64,000 nt of DNA, taken from contig OZ244815.1 of the NCBI GenBank assembly GCA_965220235.1, forward strand, positions 2,790,001-2,854,000. The letters run 5' to 3'. Within the stretch, counting starts at the first letter, position 1. Every line of letters starts with the position of its first letter. A program made the position numbers and the translations under genes. The DNA is from Bin55 sp965220235. GTDB taxonomy: Bacteria; Pseudomonadota; Gammaproteobacteria; Pseudomonadales; Azotimanducaceae. Under the pieces are notes generated by a model. The model saw nothing but the letters and a program-made list of their open reading frames with translations. It searched no databases and was not told the origin of the DNA. This document shows, in pieces, positions 17,236 through 26,080 of this stretch.

Positions 17236-18200
17236 ACCGCTCGTATTTCATCCATTGCAGCCTGCACAACCGCGGGTGCGATGAGATACCCGTGCCGATA
17301 CAAACCATTGACACGCAGCACGCCATCGCGCCATTGCACTCGAGGGAGGTTGTCAGGGAACGCTGGTCGCACACCTACGTTTAACTCGAGTATTTCGGCT
17401 TCAGCAAATCCAGCGTGCAATGTATATGCCGCTGACAGCAACTCAAGCGCGCTTCGCACAGTCATCGGCGATGTAGACCCACTCTCAATTTGCGTAGCAC
17501 CGATGACATACACGTTGTCCGGTCTCGGCGAGACGTAAAGCTGGTATTTCGGATGCATCAGCCGAATAGGACGATTTAGACGCACATCCGGCGCGAACAC
17601 CCTAACAACCTCGCCGCGAACGCCTCGAAGTTCTGGGTCCTCGGCATCTCTTCCTCGGCAGTCGACATTGATATCGCCGTGCATCCGTTCAGGATCGACA
17701 GGACATTCGAAACAAATCTCCCCACACTCCTGTTCCAACGTGCTTAGCAAGACACGATTGTCTAACCAACCTTCACCCAGGAGATGAAGTCCCGACGAAA
17801 ATCGATCTGCAAGTTCAGGTTCGAGCGTCGCCATTTCGTTAGCGGTCAGATCAACAACGCCACTCAATTCGGCCCGCTGCAACGTACGTCGAAACTTAAC
17901 CAACAACGAAGCATCCTGAGTGTGTGCGACAACGAGGGATCCGTCTATCCCATAGGGAACATCTAGTTCATCCAGGATCGCAGGCCAAGCGTCAAGACTC
18001 GTCTTTGCCATCTCACAGATTGCAGGTTCACAATCCGGGTATTCGCTCAAAGGCGCCAACATAGCGGCCGCAACATACGAACTGCTCGTTGATTGCTCTC
18101 GAGGTTCGCGTTCGTACACTGTGACGCTATAGCCTTCACGTGTAAGCTGTCGACCGAGCATGCGCCCGATCAATCCACCCCCGGCGATGGCGACGTCCAA
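17205..18200 (-). CDS. thiO: Glycine oxidase
   Basis: 331 residues, a DAO-family FAD enzyme. The nucleotide-binding GxGxxG is at the start (IAGGGLIGRMLGRQL then VTVYERE), with the late family motif NGLYRHGYLIAPAVVQ. It oxidises glycine to the imine used by ThiG, with oxygen as acceptor. The start is a TTG at 18200, five bases after the thiC stop; no ATG lies before the conserved strand. Its last 31 bp overlap thiS. Confidence 0.95.
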   Translation of the reverse strand: MDVAIAGGGLIGRMLGRQLTREGYSVTVYEREPREQSTSSSYVAAAMLAPLSEYPDCEPAICEMAKTSLDAWPAILDELDVPYGIDGSLVVAHTQDASLLVKFRRTLQRAELSGVVDLTANEMATLEPELADRFSSGLHLLGEGWLDNRVLLSTLEQECGEICFECPVDPERMHGDINVDCRGRDAEDPELRGVRGEVVRVFAPDVRLNRPIRLMHPKYQLYVSPRPDNVYVIGATQIESGSTSPMTVRSALELLSAAYTLHAGFAEAEILELNVGVRPAFPDNLPRVQWRDGVLRVNGLYRHGYLIAPAVVQAAMDEIRAVCKYSLTASQ

Positions 18201-18205
18201 TGAGA

Positions 18206-20089
18206 CTAGACCCGCTGGTAGATCTCGCTTCCGCTTTCGCGGAACTCGCGTGCCTTCTCAGCCATCTCCGCTTCAACGTCGACCATACGCACTTCATCTT
18301 GGAGCTTCCCCGCCGCGTCACGAATTTCTTGCGTGATCTTCATCGAGCAGAACTTTGGCCCACACATGGAGCAGAAGTGCGCGACCTTAGCCGAATCTTT
18401 TGGCAAAGTCTCATCATGAAATTCTTTGGCCTTGTCGGGGTCCAAGCCAAGGTTAAACTGATCTTCCCAGCGAAATTCGAATCGAGCTTTCGAGAGTACG
18501 TTATCCCGCGTTTGAGCACCTGGATGGCCTTTCGCCAAATCTGCCGCATGTGCGGCAATCTTGTACGTGATGATGCCGTCGCGTACATCTTCTCGATCAG
18601 GTAGTCCAAGATGCTCTTTCGGCGTCACGTAACACAACATTGCACACCCATACCAACCGATCATCGCGGCACCAATCGCGGACGTGATGTGGTCATAACC
18701 AGGGGCGATGTCGGTCGTTAATGGACCAAGCGTGTAGAAAGGCGCTTCGTCGCAGCACTCGAGCTGCTTATCCATGTTTTCCTTGATCATCTGCATCGGG
18801 ACATGACCCGGTCCTTCAATCATGGTCTGGACGTCATGTTTCCACGCGATACGCGTGAGTTCTCCTAGCGTTTCGAGTTCCGCGAACTGAGCTTCGTCGT
18901 TGGCATCCGCGATTGAACCAGGTCTGAGGCCGTCACCAAGAGAGAACGCAACGTCATATTGCTTCATGATTTCGCAAATGTCTTCGAAATGTTCGTATAA
19001 AAAACTCTCTTTGTGGTGCGCCAAACACCACTTGGCCATGATCGAGCCGCCTCGGCTAACGATCCCGGTCGTTCGTTTCGCGGTCAAAGGCACGAACGGT
19101 AAACGAACACCGGCATGAATGGTGAAGTAATCGACGCCCTGCTCCGCTTGCTCTATTAACGTGTCACGAAACAGCTCCCAGGTCAAGTCTTCCGCGACCC
19201 CTCGCGTCTTTTCCAATGCTTGATATATAGGTACCGTGCCTATCGGGACAGGGGAATTGCGGATGATCCATTCGCGCGTTTCATGAATGTTCTTCCCCGT
19301 GGATAGATCCATTACCGTATCAGAACCCCAGCGGGTCGCCCATACCATCTTGACGACTTCCTCTTCAATACTTGAAGTCACCGCGCTGTTGCCGATATTC
19401 CCGTTGATCTTCACAAGGAAGTTGCGACCGATGATCATGGGTTCGGACTCAGGATGATTGATATTGCTCGGAATAATCGCGCGACCTAGTGCAACTTCAT
19501 CCCGTACGAATTCTGGCGTGATCTCGCGAGGGATGCTCGCGCCGAAATCGTTTCCTGGATGAGCTACGTCGTCACGATATTCTGGATTTGCGCGTGCTAA
19601 GTTCTCGCGGATCGCGATATATTCCATCTCGGGAGTAACGATCCCTTGACGCGCGTAGTGCAGTTGCGTTACGTTGCGACCAGCTTTTGCCCGACGCGGT
19701 GTCCGTACATGAGAGAAACGCAACGAATCAAGCCGGATATCACTATTACGTACCCGCGTAAACGAAGACGTAAATGCATCTAAAAGCTCAGTGTCATCGC
19801 GCGCTTCGATCCAAGCTGCACGCGTGCGCGGAATGCCTTGTCTCACATCTACTTCGATCGCGGGATCGGTGTAAGGACCAGATGTGTCATATACCCTTAA
19901 CGAGGGATTGACTTCCAGCTTGCTCTTGTTTTCCTCGTCGTGGCTTGGAGTGGGCGAAAGAGATATCTCGCGCATTCCAACGCGTATCCCGTGGTCGCCT
20001 TCAACGTGAATCTTGCGCGAACCAGTGAGAGGTTCGAGAAGGTTTGCGTCGATACCTGCAGAAGCGCTGAGGTCGTATTGTTCGGACAT
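18206..20089 (-). CDS. thiC: Phosphomethylpyrimidine synthase
   Basis: 627 residues, full length. The C-terminal radical-SAM cluster motif Cx2Cx4C is CSMCGPKFC (Cys573, 576, 581). MREISLSPT, VYDTSGPY, YFTIHAGVRLPF, MIEGPGHVPMQMI and GPLTTDIAPGYDHI are diagnostic. It converts aminoimidazole ribotide to HMP-phosphate, the pyrimidine of thiamin. The ATG at 20089 follows directly on the seven-U run of the riboswitch terminator, so the only ribosome-site candidate is the GGGG of the terminator stem seven bases upstream. It leads the thiC-thiO-thiS-thiG run under TPP control. Confidence 0.98.
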   Translation of the reverse strand: MSEQYDLSASAGIDANLLEPLTGSRKIHVEGDHGIRVGMREISLSPTPSHDEENKSKLEVNPSLRVYDTSGPYTDPAIEVDVRQGIPRTRAAWIEARDDTELLDAFTSSFTRVRNSDIRLDSLRFSHVRTPRRAKAGRNVTQLHYARQGIVTPEMEYIAIRENLARANPEYRDDVAHPGNDFGASIPREITPEFVRDEVALGRAIIPSNINHPESEPMIIGRNFLVKINGNIGNSAVTSSIEEEVVKMVWATRWGSDTVMDLSTGKNIHETREWIIRNSPVPIGTVPIYQALEKTRGVAEDLTWELFRDTLIEQAEQGVDYFTIHAGVRLPFVPLTAKRTTGIVSRGGSIMAKWCLAHHKESFLYEHFEDICEIMKQYDVAFSLGDGLRPGSIADANDEAQFAELETLGELTRIAWKHDVQTMIEGPGHVPMQMIKENMDKQLECCDEAPFYTLGPLTTDIAPGYDHITSAIGAAMIGWYGCAMLCYVTPKEHLGLPDREDVRDGIITYKIAAHAADLAKGHPGAQTRDNVLSKARFEFRWEDQFNLGLDPDKAKEFHDETLPKDSAKVAHFCSMCGPKFCSMKITQEIRDAAGKLQDEVRMVDVEAEMAEKAREFRESGSEIYQRV

Positions 20090-20206
20090 AAAAAAACCCC
20101 GATTACCGGTGCTGTCGATATCGGGGATAGTTTCCTACGCCGGTATTAGCCGGATCAGGTTCAACGGGTTCGCAGTCGCGTCTCAACCGAAGGAGGTACC
20201 CCGACT
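20090..20206 (-). promoter_or_regulatory. TPP riboswitch with intrinsic terminator, upstream of thiC
   Basis: The aptamer is 20206-20129 (minus strand). It has P1 (AGU 20206-20204 with ACU 20131-20129), P2 (CGGG 20203-20200 with CCCG 20168-20165), the conserved TTGAGA, and CCTGATCCGG followed by TAATACCGGCGTAGGA. After it, CCCCGAT (20126-20120) and ATCGGGG (20103-20097) form a hairpin followed by seven U residues (20096-20090): an intrinsic terminator. The same CCCCGA can pair with UCGGGG of P2. TPP binding should therefore fix P2, free CCCCGAT for the terminator and switch thiC off; without TPP the antiterminator pairing would allow read-through. The mechanism is inferred from base pairing. 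Confidence 0.95.
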
Positions 20207-20211
20207 CAGTG

Positions 20212-20217
20212 ATTATA
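20212..20217 (-). promoter_or_regulatory. -10 box of the thiC promoter
   Basis: On the minus strand TATAAT is read from 20217 to 20212, a perfect match. A start site six or seven bases on would fall at 20206-20205, the first base of the riboswitch P1 stem, so the aptamer begins at the very 5' end of the message. The -35 region (around 20235-20240) is poor. This gives thiC its own promoter, separate from thiDE. Confidence 0.6.
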
Positions 20218-20307
20218 GATTCAGCCGAAAGTGATTAAGCCCTCAGTTTGTCTCCGATATGGAGGTAGAGAGGGTCTTGACATAATGTCGGCAAGTGGTT
20301 CGCGTGT

Positions 20308-20955
20308 TTATTCTGGCTGGACGCGCGCTCTCCATTTTGCTTGTAGTTTGATGACCGTGTCGACAGGATCGGCGGCATCCATTAAGCTCGATAGACATGC
20401 AACGCCTGAGGCACCAGTCTGCGAGATGCTCGTTACCGTATCCAAGTTGATACCACCTATGGCTACCACAGGAACGTTCGCCAGAGCTGCGAGTTTTACA
20501 AGCTCATGGATTCCTTGTGCTCGCACCTTCTTCCAATGAGGTTGAAAAACCGGACCATAGAGTACGAAATCAACATCACAGGATTGAGCTTGCCGTAGCG
20601 ACGCTTCGTCATGTACCGAGGCACTATGGATCAGGTGTGACGCTTCTATTGGAAACCCGCTTATATATTCTTGCGGTTGATGACAAGCATCGAATCCGCA
20701 AGACGTTGCGATATGAAGATCTCCATTCCAACTCAACGATACTGATCTATTAGCGAATGCCTCACGCGCTAGTTTCGCAGCTTGTTCCAGCTCACTGTTA
20801 CGTAACGACTTGACACGAATCTGCACACACACCTTCGGATCTTCCGGAAGATCGCTCAAGCGATGAATCGTGTCAAGCCAATGATCCGAATCTCGCGCGT
20901 AGCCCCGATCCACGATAGCAACTACCTCTGGACATGGATTGGCACCTGACTTCAC
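20308..20955 (-). CDS. ThiE/TenI-like thiamin phosphate synthase paralogue
   Basis: 215 residues from a GTG at 20955, chosen because GTGA overlaps the thiE stop by four bases; an upstream TTG (21009) would overlap thiE by 58 bp. It has the ThiE/TenI barrel: VCVQIRVK in place of QYREK, VDFVLYGPVFQPHWKK and LANVPVVAIGGI followed by GASGVACLSSLM. The ThiE asparagine-aspartate strand (VNDFVD) is replaced by SLSWNGD. It may therefore be a TenI-like thiazole tautomerase or a partner of ThiE rather than a second synthase. Its place directly after thiE in a cluster with thiO and thiG suits a role in the thiazole branch. Confidence 0.75.
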   Translation of the reverse strand: MKSGANPCPEVVAIVDRGYARDSDHWLDTIHRLSDLPEDPKVCVQIRVKSLRNSELEQAAKLAREAFANRSVSLSWNGDLHIATSCGFDACHQPQEYISGFPIEASHLIHSASVHDEASLRQAQSCDVDFVLYGPVFQPHWKKVRAQGIHELVKLAALANVPVVAIGGINLDTVTSISQTGASGVACLSSLMDAADPVDTVIKLQAKWRARVQPE

Positions 20956-21581
20956 AGACCGAGTCGCTCGCAAAAGTCCGTTGTAGTCTGCGCAACTTCC
21001 TGTGCACAACAGATCGCAGATAGAACCGCAACACCGTGTGCACCTGACGATATGACTGCTTCGACATTCTCTAATTGGATGTTTCCGATCGCAATCACAG
21101 GTTTGTCCGTGCGATTACATATTTCCCGCAACATCGCGATTCCTAATGGTGGCGCGGGCGAAGCTTTTGACATTGTCCCGAACACAGGTCCTACGCCTAG
21201 GTAATCGACGTCGAGCTGCGCAACCTGTAGTGCTTCTGTTAAGGAATTGGCGGTACCTCCGATCATCGTACGTTGAGGGAGCAACGCTCGAGCTGAAGGT
21301 ATCGATTCATCTGTTCTCCCTAAGTGAACTGCGGTCACGTGAGCTCGAATCGCGACGTCTACGAAGTCATTGACAATTAAGGTCGCACCCCGAGCTGCGC
21401 AGATCTCATGCATCCTCGTTACGGTTTGTGTGTGGTCGCTTACTGACCTCTCTCGTTTTTCTCGATATTGAATCCCGTCCGCACCAGCATCAACGCACAA
21501 TTGAGCAAGTTCGGCATGTGTGTAACGGGTTTGCAATGTCTCGTCCGTGATCACATGCAAACGCGGAACCGACAATTTCAT
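20952..21581 (-). CDS. thiE: Thiamin phosphate synthase
   Basis: 209 residues with ThiE hallmarks in order: GIQYREK (diphosphate binding), LIVNDFVDVAIRAHVTAVHLG, GGTANSLTEALQ, YLGVGPVFGTMSK and PVIAIGNIQ with GVAVLSAI. It joins HMP pyrophosphate to thiazole phosphate to give thiamin monophosphate. The ATG overlaps the thiD stop by four bases, and its own stop overlaps the GTG of the paralogue. It lies upstream of the riboswitch and so is not directly controlled by it. Confidence 0.96.
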   Translation of the reverse strand: MKLSVPRLHVITDETLQTRYTHAELAQLCVDAGADGIQYREKRERSVSDHTQTVTRMHEICAARGATLIVNDFVDVAIRAHVTAVHLGRTDESIPSARALLPQRTMIGGTANSLTEALQVAQLDVDYLGVGPVFGTMSKASPAPPLGIAMLREICNRTDKPVIAIGNIQLENVEAVISSGAHGVAVLSAICCAQEVAQTTTDFCERLGL

Positions 21582-22381
21582 GGATCGAAAACCCGGATAC
21601 CGACGGTGGTAAGCGGCGTACCACTCCCTAAACTGTGACGAACAGAGATCACGTGACTCACGAACGCTTTTGATGACAGAATTGCGTCACGCATCGATCG
21701 TCCACGGGCTAGATGGCAAGCGATCGCTGAAGATAGCATGCAACCGGTCCCACGAACAGAACCCTCCTGACGTTTAGACGGTTCAAATTCCTCGTATCCC
21801 GCCTGATAACACCATACATCAGTGCCTTTGTCGAACTGAAGATGACCTCCTTTCACTAGCACGTTTTGACAGCCCATACGTACAAGCTGATTCCCCGCTG
21901 CAATCGCGTCCGTGAGGTTGTTGATCGCCCTATTCGTTAGCTTGCTCGCTTCCTCTATATTCGGCGTGATCAGCGTTGTGAGTGGGACTAATCCATGTAA
22001 CAGTTGGTCTATCGCTCCGTGATCCGCCAAAAGACGGCCACTGGTTGCTCGCATTACAGGGTCGAGCACGATGGGGCAATTGAATTCCTCGATTCTCAGA
22101 CATTCAATCACCGTCTCGACGCAAGCAACATTCGGCAACAATCCAATTTTGATCGCGTCAATCCGAAAATCGTCTACGAGACACACGAGTTGCGCACGAA
22201 TCGAATCTCTGGAGACGGGTTCTATTTGGTCGACACGCATCGTATTCTGAGCTGTAATCGCCGTGACGATAGTGCAGGGATAACCGCCATTTAGCTGGAT
22301 TGCGCGCGCATCAGCAAGGGTTCCGGCACCGCCAGATCCGTCAAACCCGCCGATCGCGAGAACGACCGAAGGTCGCGTCAT
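21578..22381 (-). CDS. thiD: Hydroxymethylpyrimidine/phosphomethylpyrimidine kinase
   Basis: 267 residues of the ribokinase-like ThiD family: AIGGFDGSGGAGTLADARAI at the start, TAITAQNTMRV, VLDPVMRATSGRLL, LITPNIEEASKLT, VLVKGGHL and the anion-hole RGTGCMLSSAIA. It phosphorylates HMP and HMP-phosphate in two steps. Ser-Gly-Gly-Ala-Gly at residues 16-20 contacts substrate. It is the first gene of thiD-thiE-tenI-like, starting 49 bp after pyrF, and no riboswitch precedes it, so its control must differ from that of thiC. Confidence 0.97.
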   Translation of the reverse strand: MTRPSVVLAIGGFDGSGGAGTLADARAIQLNGGYPCTIVTAITAQNTMRVDQIEPVSRDSIRAQLVCLVDDFRIDAIKIGLLPNVACVETVIECLRIEEFNCPIVLDPVMRATSGRLLADHGAIDQLLHGLVPLTTLITPNIEEASKLTNRAINNLTDAIAAGNQLVRMGCQNVLVKGGHLQFDKGTDVWCYQAGYEEFEPSKRQEGSVRGTGCMLSSAIACHLARGRSMRDAILSSKAFVSHVISVRHSLGSGTPLTTVGIRVFDP

Positions 22382-22430
22382 GGTTCTATGTGTTGAACTT
22401 CGTGCAAACTATAGATGGCAACGCCCGTCA

Positions 22431-23246
22431 CTATGCATCGATCATCATCTGCGATGCATATTCTTGTGCTTTCGCTGTGACTGAGTCAAGGTAATCGGCC
22501 GATTCGTCCTGGTGGATGATTCCGCGGGATACGTTGATTAACACCTCACGCCCATCATCAGCACATCCCGTCTCGAGGACGTCCTCTGCTTTCGCTCCTT
22601 GAATACCGACGCCGGGAATCAGCAATAGAGTATCCGGAGCATAGTCGCGAATTTCTCGAAGTTCCGCTAAGTTCGTCGCACCTACCACTAAACCAACGTT
22701 CGGATTATTCAGTGCATCCACGCGCTCCGCGATTTGTTCGTATACCGGATCAATATCAGGTTGTGTTTGTAGCCACGCACTGCCTTTGTTACTCGTCCTA
22801 CACAGCACGAAGATCCCTCGATCCTCCCACGCAAGGAAAGGCTCTACCGTGTCCCAACCCAGGAAGGGATTCACTGTAACGGCGTCAACGTCGTAGCGAT
22901 CAAATGCTTCGATCGCGTAATGCTCGGCAGTCGAATCGATGTCACCGCGCTTCGCGTCCAGAATTACCGGGATATCTTGATACCGGTTGTGGATGTATTC
23001 GATGAGGTCGGCAAGTTCGTCTTCAAGACCTAGTGCAGCGTAGAAAGCGTGGTTAGGTTTGTATGCACATGCTGAACCACTCGTTGCATCAACGATCGTC
23101 TTACAAAACTCTAAGACGCTATCACGATCCTTCTCAAATGGAGCGGGAAGCAAGTCAAGCCTTGGGTCTAGACCCACACAAAGCAGTGTCTTCGTTTGCT
23201 CCCACGCTATTTCAACCTGAGAATGGAAGCTGTTTCGAGCTGTCAT
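22431..23246 (-). CDS. pyrF: Orotidine 5'-phosphate decarboxylase, long (type 2) form
   Basis: 271 residues, the length of the type 2 family rather than the 230-residue E. coli form. The catalytic Lys-Asp array is in VILDAKRGDI (Asp97, Lys99, Asp102), with KPNHAFY (Lys63), LCRTSNKGS and LIPGVGIQGAK. It makes UMP in pyrimidine synthesis. The ATG overlaps the stop of the riboflavin synthase gene by four bases, so the two are coupled, and thiD follows after 49 bp. Confidence 0.96.
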   Translation of the reverse strand: MTARNSFHSQVEIAWEQTKTLLCVGLDPRLDLLPAPFEKDRDSVLEFCKTIVDATSGSACAYKPNHAFYAALGLEDELADLIEYIHNRYQDIPVILDAKRGDIDSTAEHYAIEAFDRYDVDAVTVNPFLGWDTVEPFLAWEDRGIFVLCRTSNKGSAWLQTQPDIDPVYEQIAERVDALNNPNVGLVVGATNLAELREIRDYAPDTLLLIPGVGIQGAKAEDVLETGCADDGREVLINVSRGIIHQDESADYLDSVTAKAQEYASQMMIDA

Positions 23247-23872
23247 TGAATCGACTGCCGCCAGTTCTTGTCAGACATCATCGAACGAACCGTGTCGACC
23301 ACGGCTTGTGTCTGCGAATCCACCTCCAGGTTCAAGCGATCGCCCTTCGAGACCTCATCGAAGGTAGTTCTACGCAGAGTTTCAGGGATGAGATTGATTG
23401 AAGCGATACCAGATTCACGATCGAGTTCGGCGACAGTAAGACTGCACCCGTTGAGTGCAACGAAGCCTTTTGGCATAACGTATTGCCGCCAAGTCGCTGG
23501 AATTCGAAACTCAAGCGTCGATTCAGATTTCCGAATTACGTTGCTTTCAACGGTAACGACATCAGCCACATGGCCAGACAAAATGTGACCGCCGACTTCG
23601 TCACCCACACGAAAAGAGCGTTCAACATTCACATACGAACCGTCAGATAGCTCGCCCAAATTGCTTATACGAGCTGTTTCGGTCCCAACTTCAAAGCTCG
23701 CCACACCATCCGAGATTGATACAACCGTAAGACACACACCATTGATTGCGACAGATGCGCCTATCTTTAAGTCTTCGCCATACGAGTCAAGGTCGATCGT
23801 CAGTTTGAGGACTCCGTCGGACTGTTTACTAACGTTGGTCCGATACTTCCCGTGCGCGATCCCAGTAAACAA
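23243..23872 (-). CDS. ribE: Riboflavin synthase, alpha chain
   Basis: 209 residues with two tandem lumazine-binding repeats: MFTGIAHG ... NGVCLTVVSI and NLGELSDGSYVNVERSF, then GGHILSGHVADVV ... NGCSLTVAEL and NLIPETLRRTTF. The family must begin MFTGI, so the start is a TTG at 23872, well supported by GAGAGG eight bases upstream. It dismutates two 6,7-dimethyl-8-ribityllumazine molecules to riboflavin. No other rib gene and no FMN riboswitch are seen nearby. It heads the run ribE-pyrF, probably continuing to thiD-thiE. Confidence 0.97.
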   Translation of the reverse strand: MFTGIAHGKYRTNVSKQSDGVLKLTIDLDSYGEDLKIGASVAINGVCLTVVSISDGVASFEVGTETARISNLGELSDGSYVNVERSFRVGDEVGGHILSGHVADVVTVESNVIRKSESTLEFRIPATWRQYVMPKGFVALNGCSLTVAELDRESGIASINLIPETLRRTTFDEVSKGDRLNLEVDSQTQAVVDTVRSMMSDKNWRQSIQ

Positions 23873-23974
23873 GAATTCGACCTCTCGCGGTTCTAGTATT
23901 CCAAATTGATAAGACCGACGCTCTGATTACGCCCGAGTTTTTCGAAAATCTCGGCAATCGTCACACAAATCTAT

Positions 23975-24009
23975 GAAAAACGCGAGTCGCGGTAGATGCG
24001 ACTCGCGTT
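23975..24009 (-). terminator. Intrinsic terminator of the TonB operon
   Basis: A perfect 12-bp stem (AACGCGAGTCGC, 23979-23990, with GCGACTCGCGTT, 23998-24009) closes a 7-nt loop. On the minus strand it is followed by a run of T (23980-23976). It begins 11 bp after the stop of the TPR gene, the last of the operon. Confidence 0.9.
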
Positions 24010-24019
24010 ACTTTATCGT

Positions 24020-25438
24020 TTATGTGGCTTCTGCAGCCGCCAGTGCACGTAGACGATTCCGTTCATTTTCGATGTAACGAATCCAGTCGCGTGCAGACCT
24101 TTCCGCGCTATTAACTTTCGCGTCCCGAGCATCGCGACGAGCTTCTTGGAAAATCTCCAGTGCACGAGTCAAGCGATCCCGGTTGTACTCGCACATACCT
24201 TCTAAGATCTTTAAGTCCCAAACACGATCGATCCCACCACGATCGATCGCTTCCTCGGCGCGCTCTGTGCACTTCTCAAATTGTTCCTTACCAAGATAGA
24301 GCTGTGCGAGGCGCTTGAAAATTCGACCATCTTCAGCAAATTCGGTTGCTTCCTCGAATTGCTCAATGGCTTCATCGTCTTCCAGCGCTGCTTGATAGGA
24401 CTGACCTAAAGCGTTCAACGAACGATAGCTTGGTTCAACGATTTCTTTATCGAATCCTTCTTGCAAGTACCACGCGCCACGAATCGCGACGTCCGCATTC
24501 ATAAGAACGCCTTGATACTGGAGGTAATCCGATTCGCGATCGAAGAAACCAAGCACGTTCGCTGATTCCATCGCGTACAGCTGCTTCTTCTCGAAACCCT
24601 CTTGGCCGTACATCCCAGCGAGTTGTATCCACGAGCTACGTTCCGGGTATTCCTTAACCATGATTTCAAGAATTTCGATCACTTTTGGAAAGTTCTCTTT
24701 CTCGTAATAGAGGAAGCGCAGCATCCCCCACCAAGATTTCTTGATCGGTAGCATGCCTCGTTCAGTCGCCATGTCGATCGCGAGCTCCACGTATTCAATG
24801 GCTCGATCGAAGTCCTGCTGTTGATAGTAGATAGTTGCAACGAAGTAGTAAGGGTTCGGTCCGGGATCGCTGGCAATCAATAACCAATCTTCAATCATTC
24901 CCAGTGCTTCGGCGTACCGCTCTTGCGAGTAGTACAACTGAGAGAGCGTGAACATCGTCGTTGATAGCATCCCCATACGAACATCGTCACAATACTCCAA
25001 GATCTTCTCGTTGTAAGTGATGGTGTTCGGCATGTCATCGAGGATGAAATATGCATAGGCTAGCATCTTGTAAATATTCGCAAGTTCGTTGCCGTTGTAC
25101 CGACGCGTACCTCGAGCGATCATCCGATCAAGTTCCTCGATCCCAGCTTGCGGATTGTTTTCGGTATCGATGATTTCCTGAATTTCACCGAGCTTATCTG
25201 CAGTCGAGAGGTTCATATTCGGCACGCGCCGATCTGCCTTTTCATCTTCGGGGTCTCGAAAGCAGGTCTCTGCATGCACATCTCCGCTAATCGAAATCGA
25301 CAAACCGTCATTAGTAGGTTCGACCGAAGTGAACAACGCGATCCACCCGAACCCGACCGCTGCTGTTAACGATGCGAGTCTTGACAGCATCGACACTGAC
25401 GTTTCTCTTGGCTTACGCATACATTTCGCCAATCTCAA
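24020..25438 (-). CDS. TPR-repeat protein of the TonB operon
   Basis: 472 residues. A hydrophobic N-terminal segment (LASLTAAVGFGWIALF) is a signal peptide or anchor; then come about ten helical pairs with TPR character (for example NIYKMLAYAYFILDD, TLSQLYYSQERYAEAL, YYFVATIYYQQQDFDRAI and KRLAQLYLGKEQFEKC). Proteins of this kind are the last gene in TtpC-type TonB operons of Vibrio and other gammaproteobacteria, where they are thought to support the TonB complex from the periplasm. The start could be at residue 1 or at a Met about 16 residues later, which would shorten the signal peptide to normal length. An intrinsic terminator follows. Confidence 0.88.
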   Translation of the reverse strand: MRLAKCMRKPRETSVSMLSRLASLTAAVGFGWIALFTSVEPTNDGLSISISGDVHAETCFRDPEDEKADRRVPNMNLSTADKLGEIQEIIDTENNPQAGIEELDRMIARGTRRYNGNELANIYKMLAYAYFILDDMPNTITYNEKILEYCDDVRMGMLSTTMFTLSQLYYSQERYAEALGMIEDWLLIASDPGPNPYYFVATIYYQQQDFDRAIEYVELAIDMATERGMLPIKKSWWGMLRFLYYEKENFPKVIEILEIMVKEYPERSSWIQLAGMYGQEGFEKKQLYAMESANVLGFFDRESDYLQYQGVLMNADVAIRGAWYLQEGFDKEIVEPSYRSLNALGQSYQAALEDDEAIEQFEEATEFAEDGRIFKRLAQLYLGKEQFEKCTERAEEAIDRGGIDRVWDLKILEGMCEYNRDRLTRALEIFQEARRDARDAKVNSAERSARDWIRYIENERNRLRALAAAEAT

Positions 25439-25454
25439 GGCTTAAACGCCTAGA

Positions 25455-26066
25455 TCAGCCGTCCTCCATCTCAAACGTAATTTTGTTGGGTACACCACAC
25501 ACTTCGACTGGCTGTTCATTCACAACCTTAGGCTTGTACTTGAATTTCAAAGCCGCATTGACCGCCGCCCGATCAAAAATAGATGATGGATCTGCTTCAA
25601 CGACGACAGGATCACGTACGGTTCCTTGTGCTGTGACACAGAACTCGACAATCACATAACCTTCGATTCCACGTGACAGTGCGCGTCGTGGATAGATTGG
25701 GAGCACCTTCACAATTGGCAGATACTCGCCATCCGATGAAAATCCGCCACCGCTCATGTCGATATCCACCTCAGGGTTAATCGAACCGATATCGATACCC
25801 ATATTTGTAGAAGCGTCAAAATCCGGTGTCGGCATATCCGGCGGCGCTTCGTCTGGTGGTGGCGGTGGCTTCGGCTTGAGATCCTTGATTTCCGGCACCT
25901 CGTCCTCTAGCACACGGTGGAACTCAAGGAGCGTAATCGAAGGTGCTTCGTTTAACGGATTTTCGTCCGACGAAATGATCGCCTGCATCAGATACAGTAA
26001 GACGATTGTGACGAATATGCCACCGACTAGACCGATCGCATACCGTAAAGTCAACGTGATGGGCAT
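25455..26066 (-). CDS. tonB: Energy transducer TonB
   Basis: 203 residues: one N-terminal membrane helix (residues 7-27), a short proline-rich spacer (KPKPPPPPDEAPP near 63-76) and a C-terminal TonB domain (YLPIVKVLPIYPRRALSRGIEGYVIVEFCV ... FKYKPKVVNEQPVE). The short spacer is typical of TonB2-type proteins, which need partner proteins to span the periplasm. It carries proton-motive energy from ExbB-ExbD to outer-membrane receptors such as the one at the left edge. It lies 14 bp after exbD. Confidence 0.96.
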   Translation of the reverse strand: MPITLTLRYAIGLVGGIFVTIVLLYLMQAIISSDENPLNEAPSITLLEFHRVLEDEVPEIKDLKPKPPPPPDEAPPDMPTPDFDASTNMGIDIGSINPEVDIDMSGGGFSSDGEYLPIVKVLPIYPRRALSRGIEGYVIVEFCVTAQGTVRDPVVVEADPSSIFDRAAVNAALKFKYKPKVVNEQPVEVCGVPNKITFEMEDG

Positions 26067-26080
26067 GGGAATGTCCTCCC

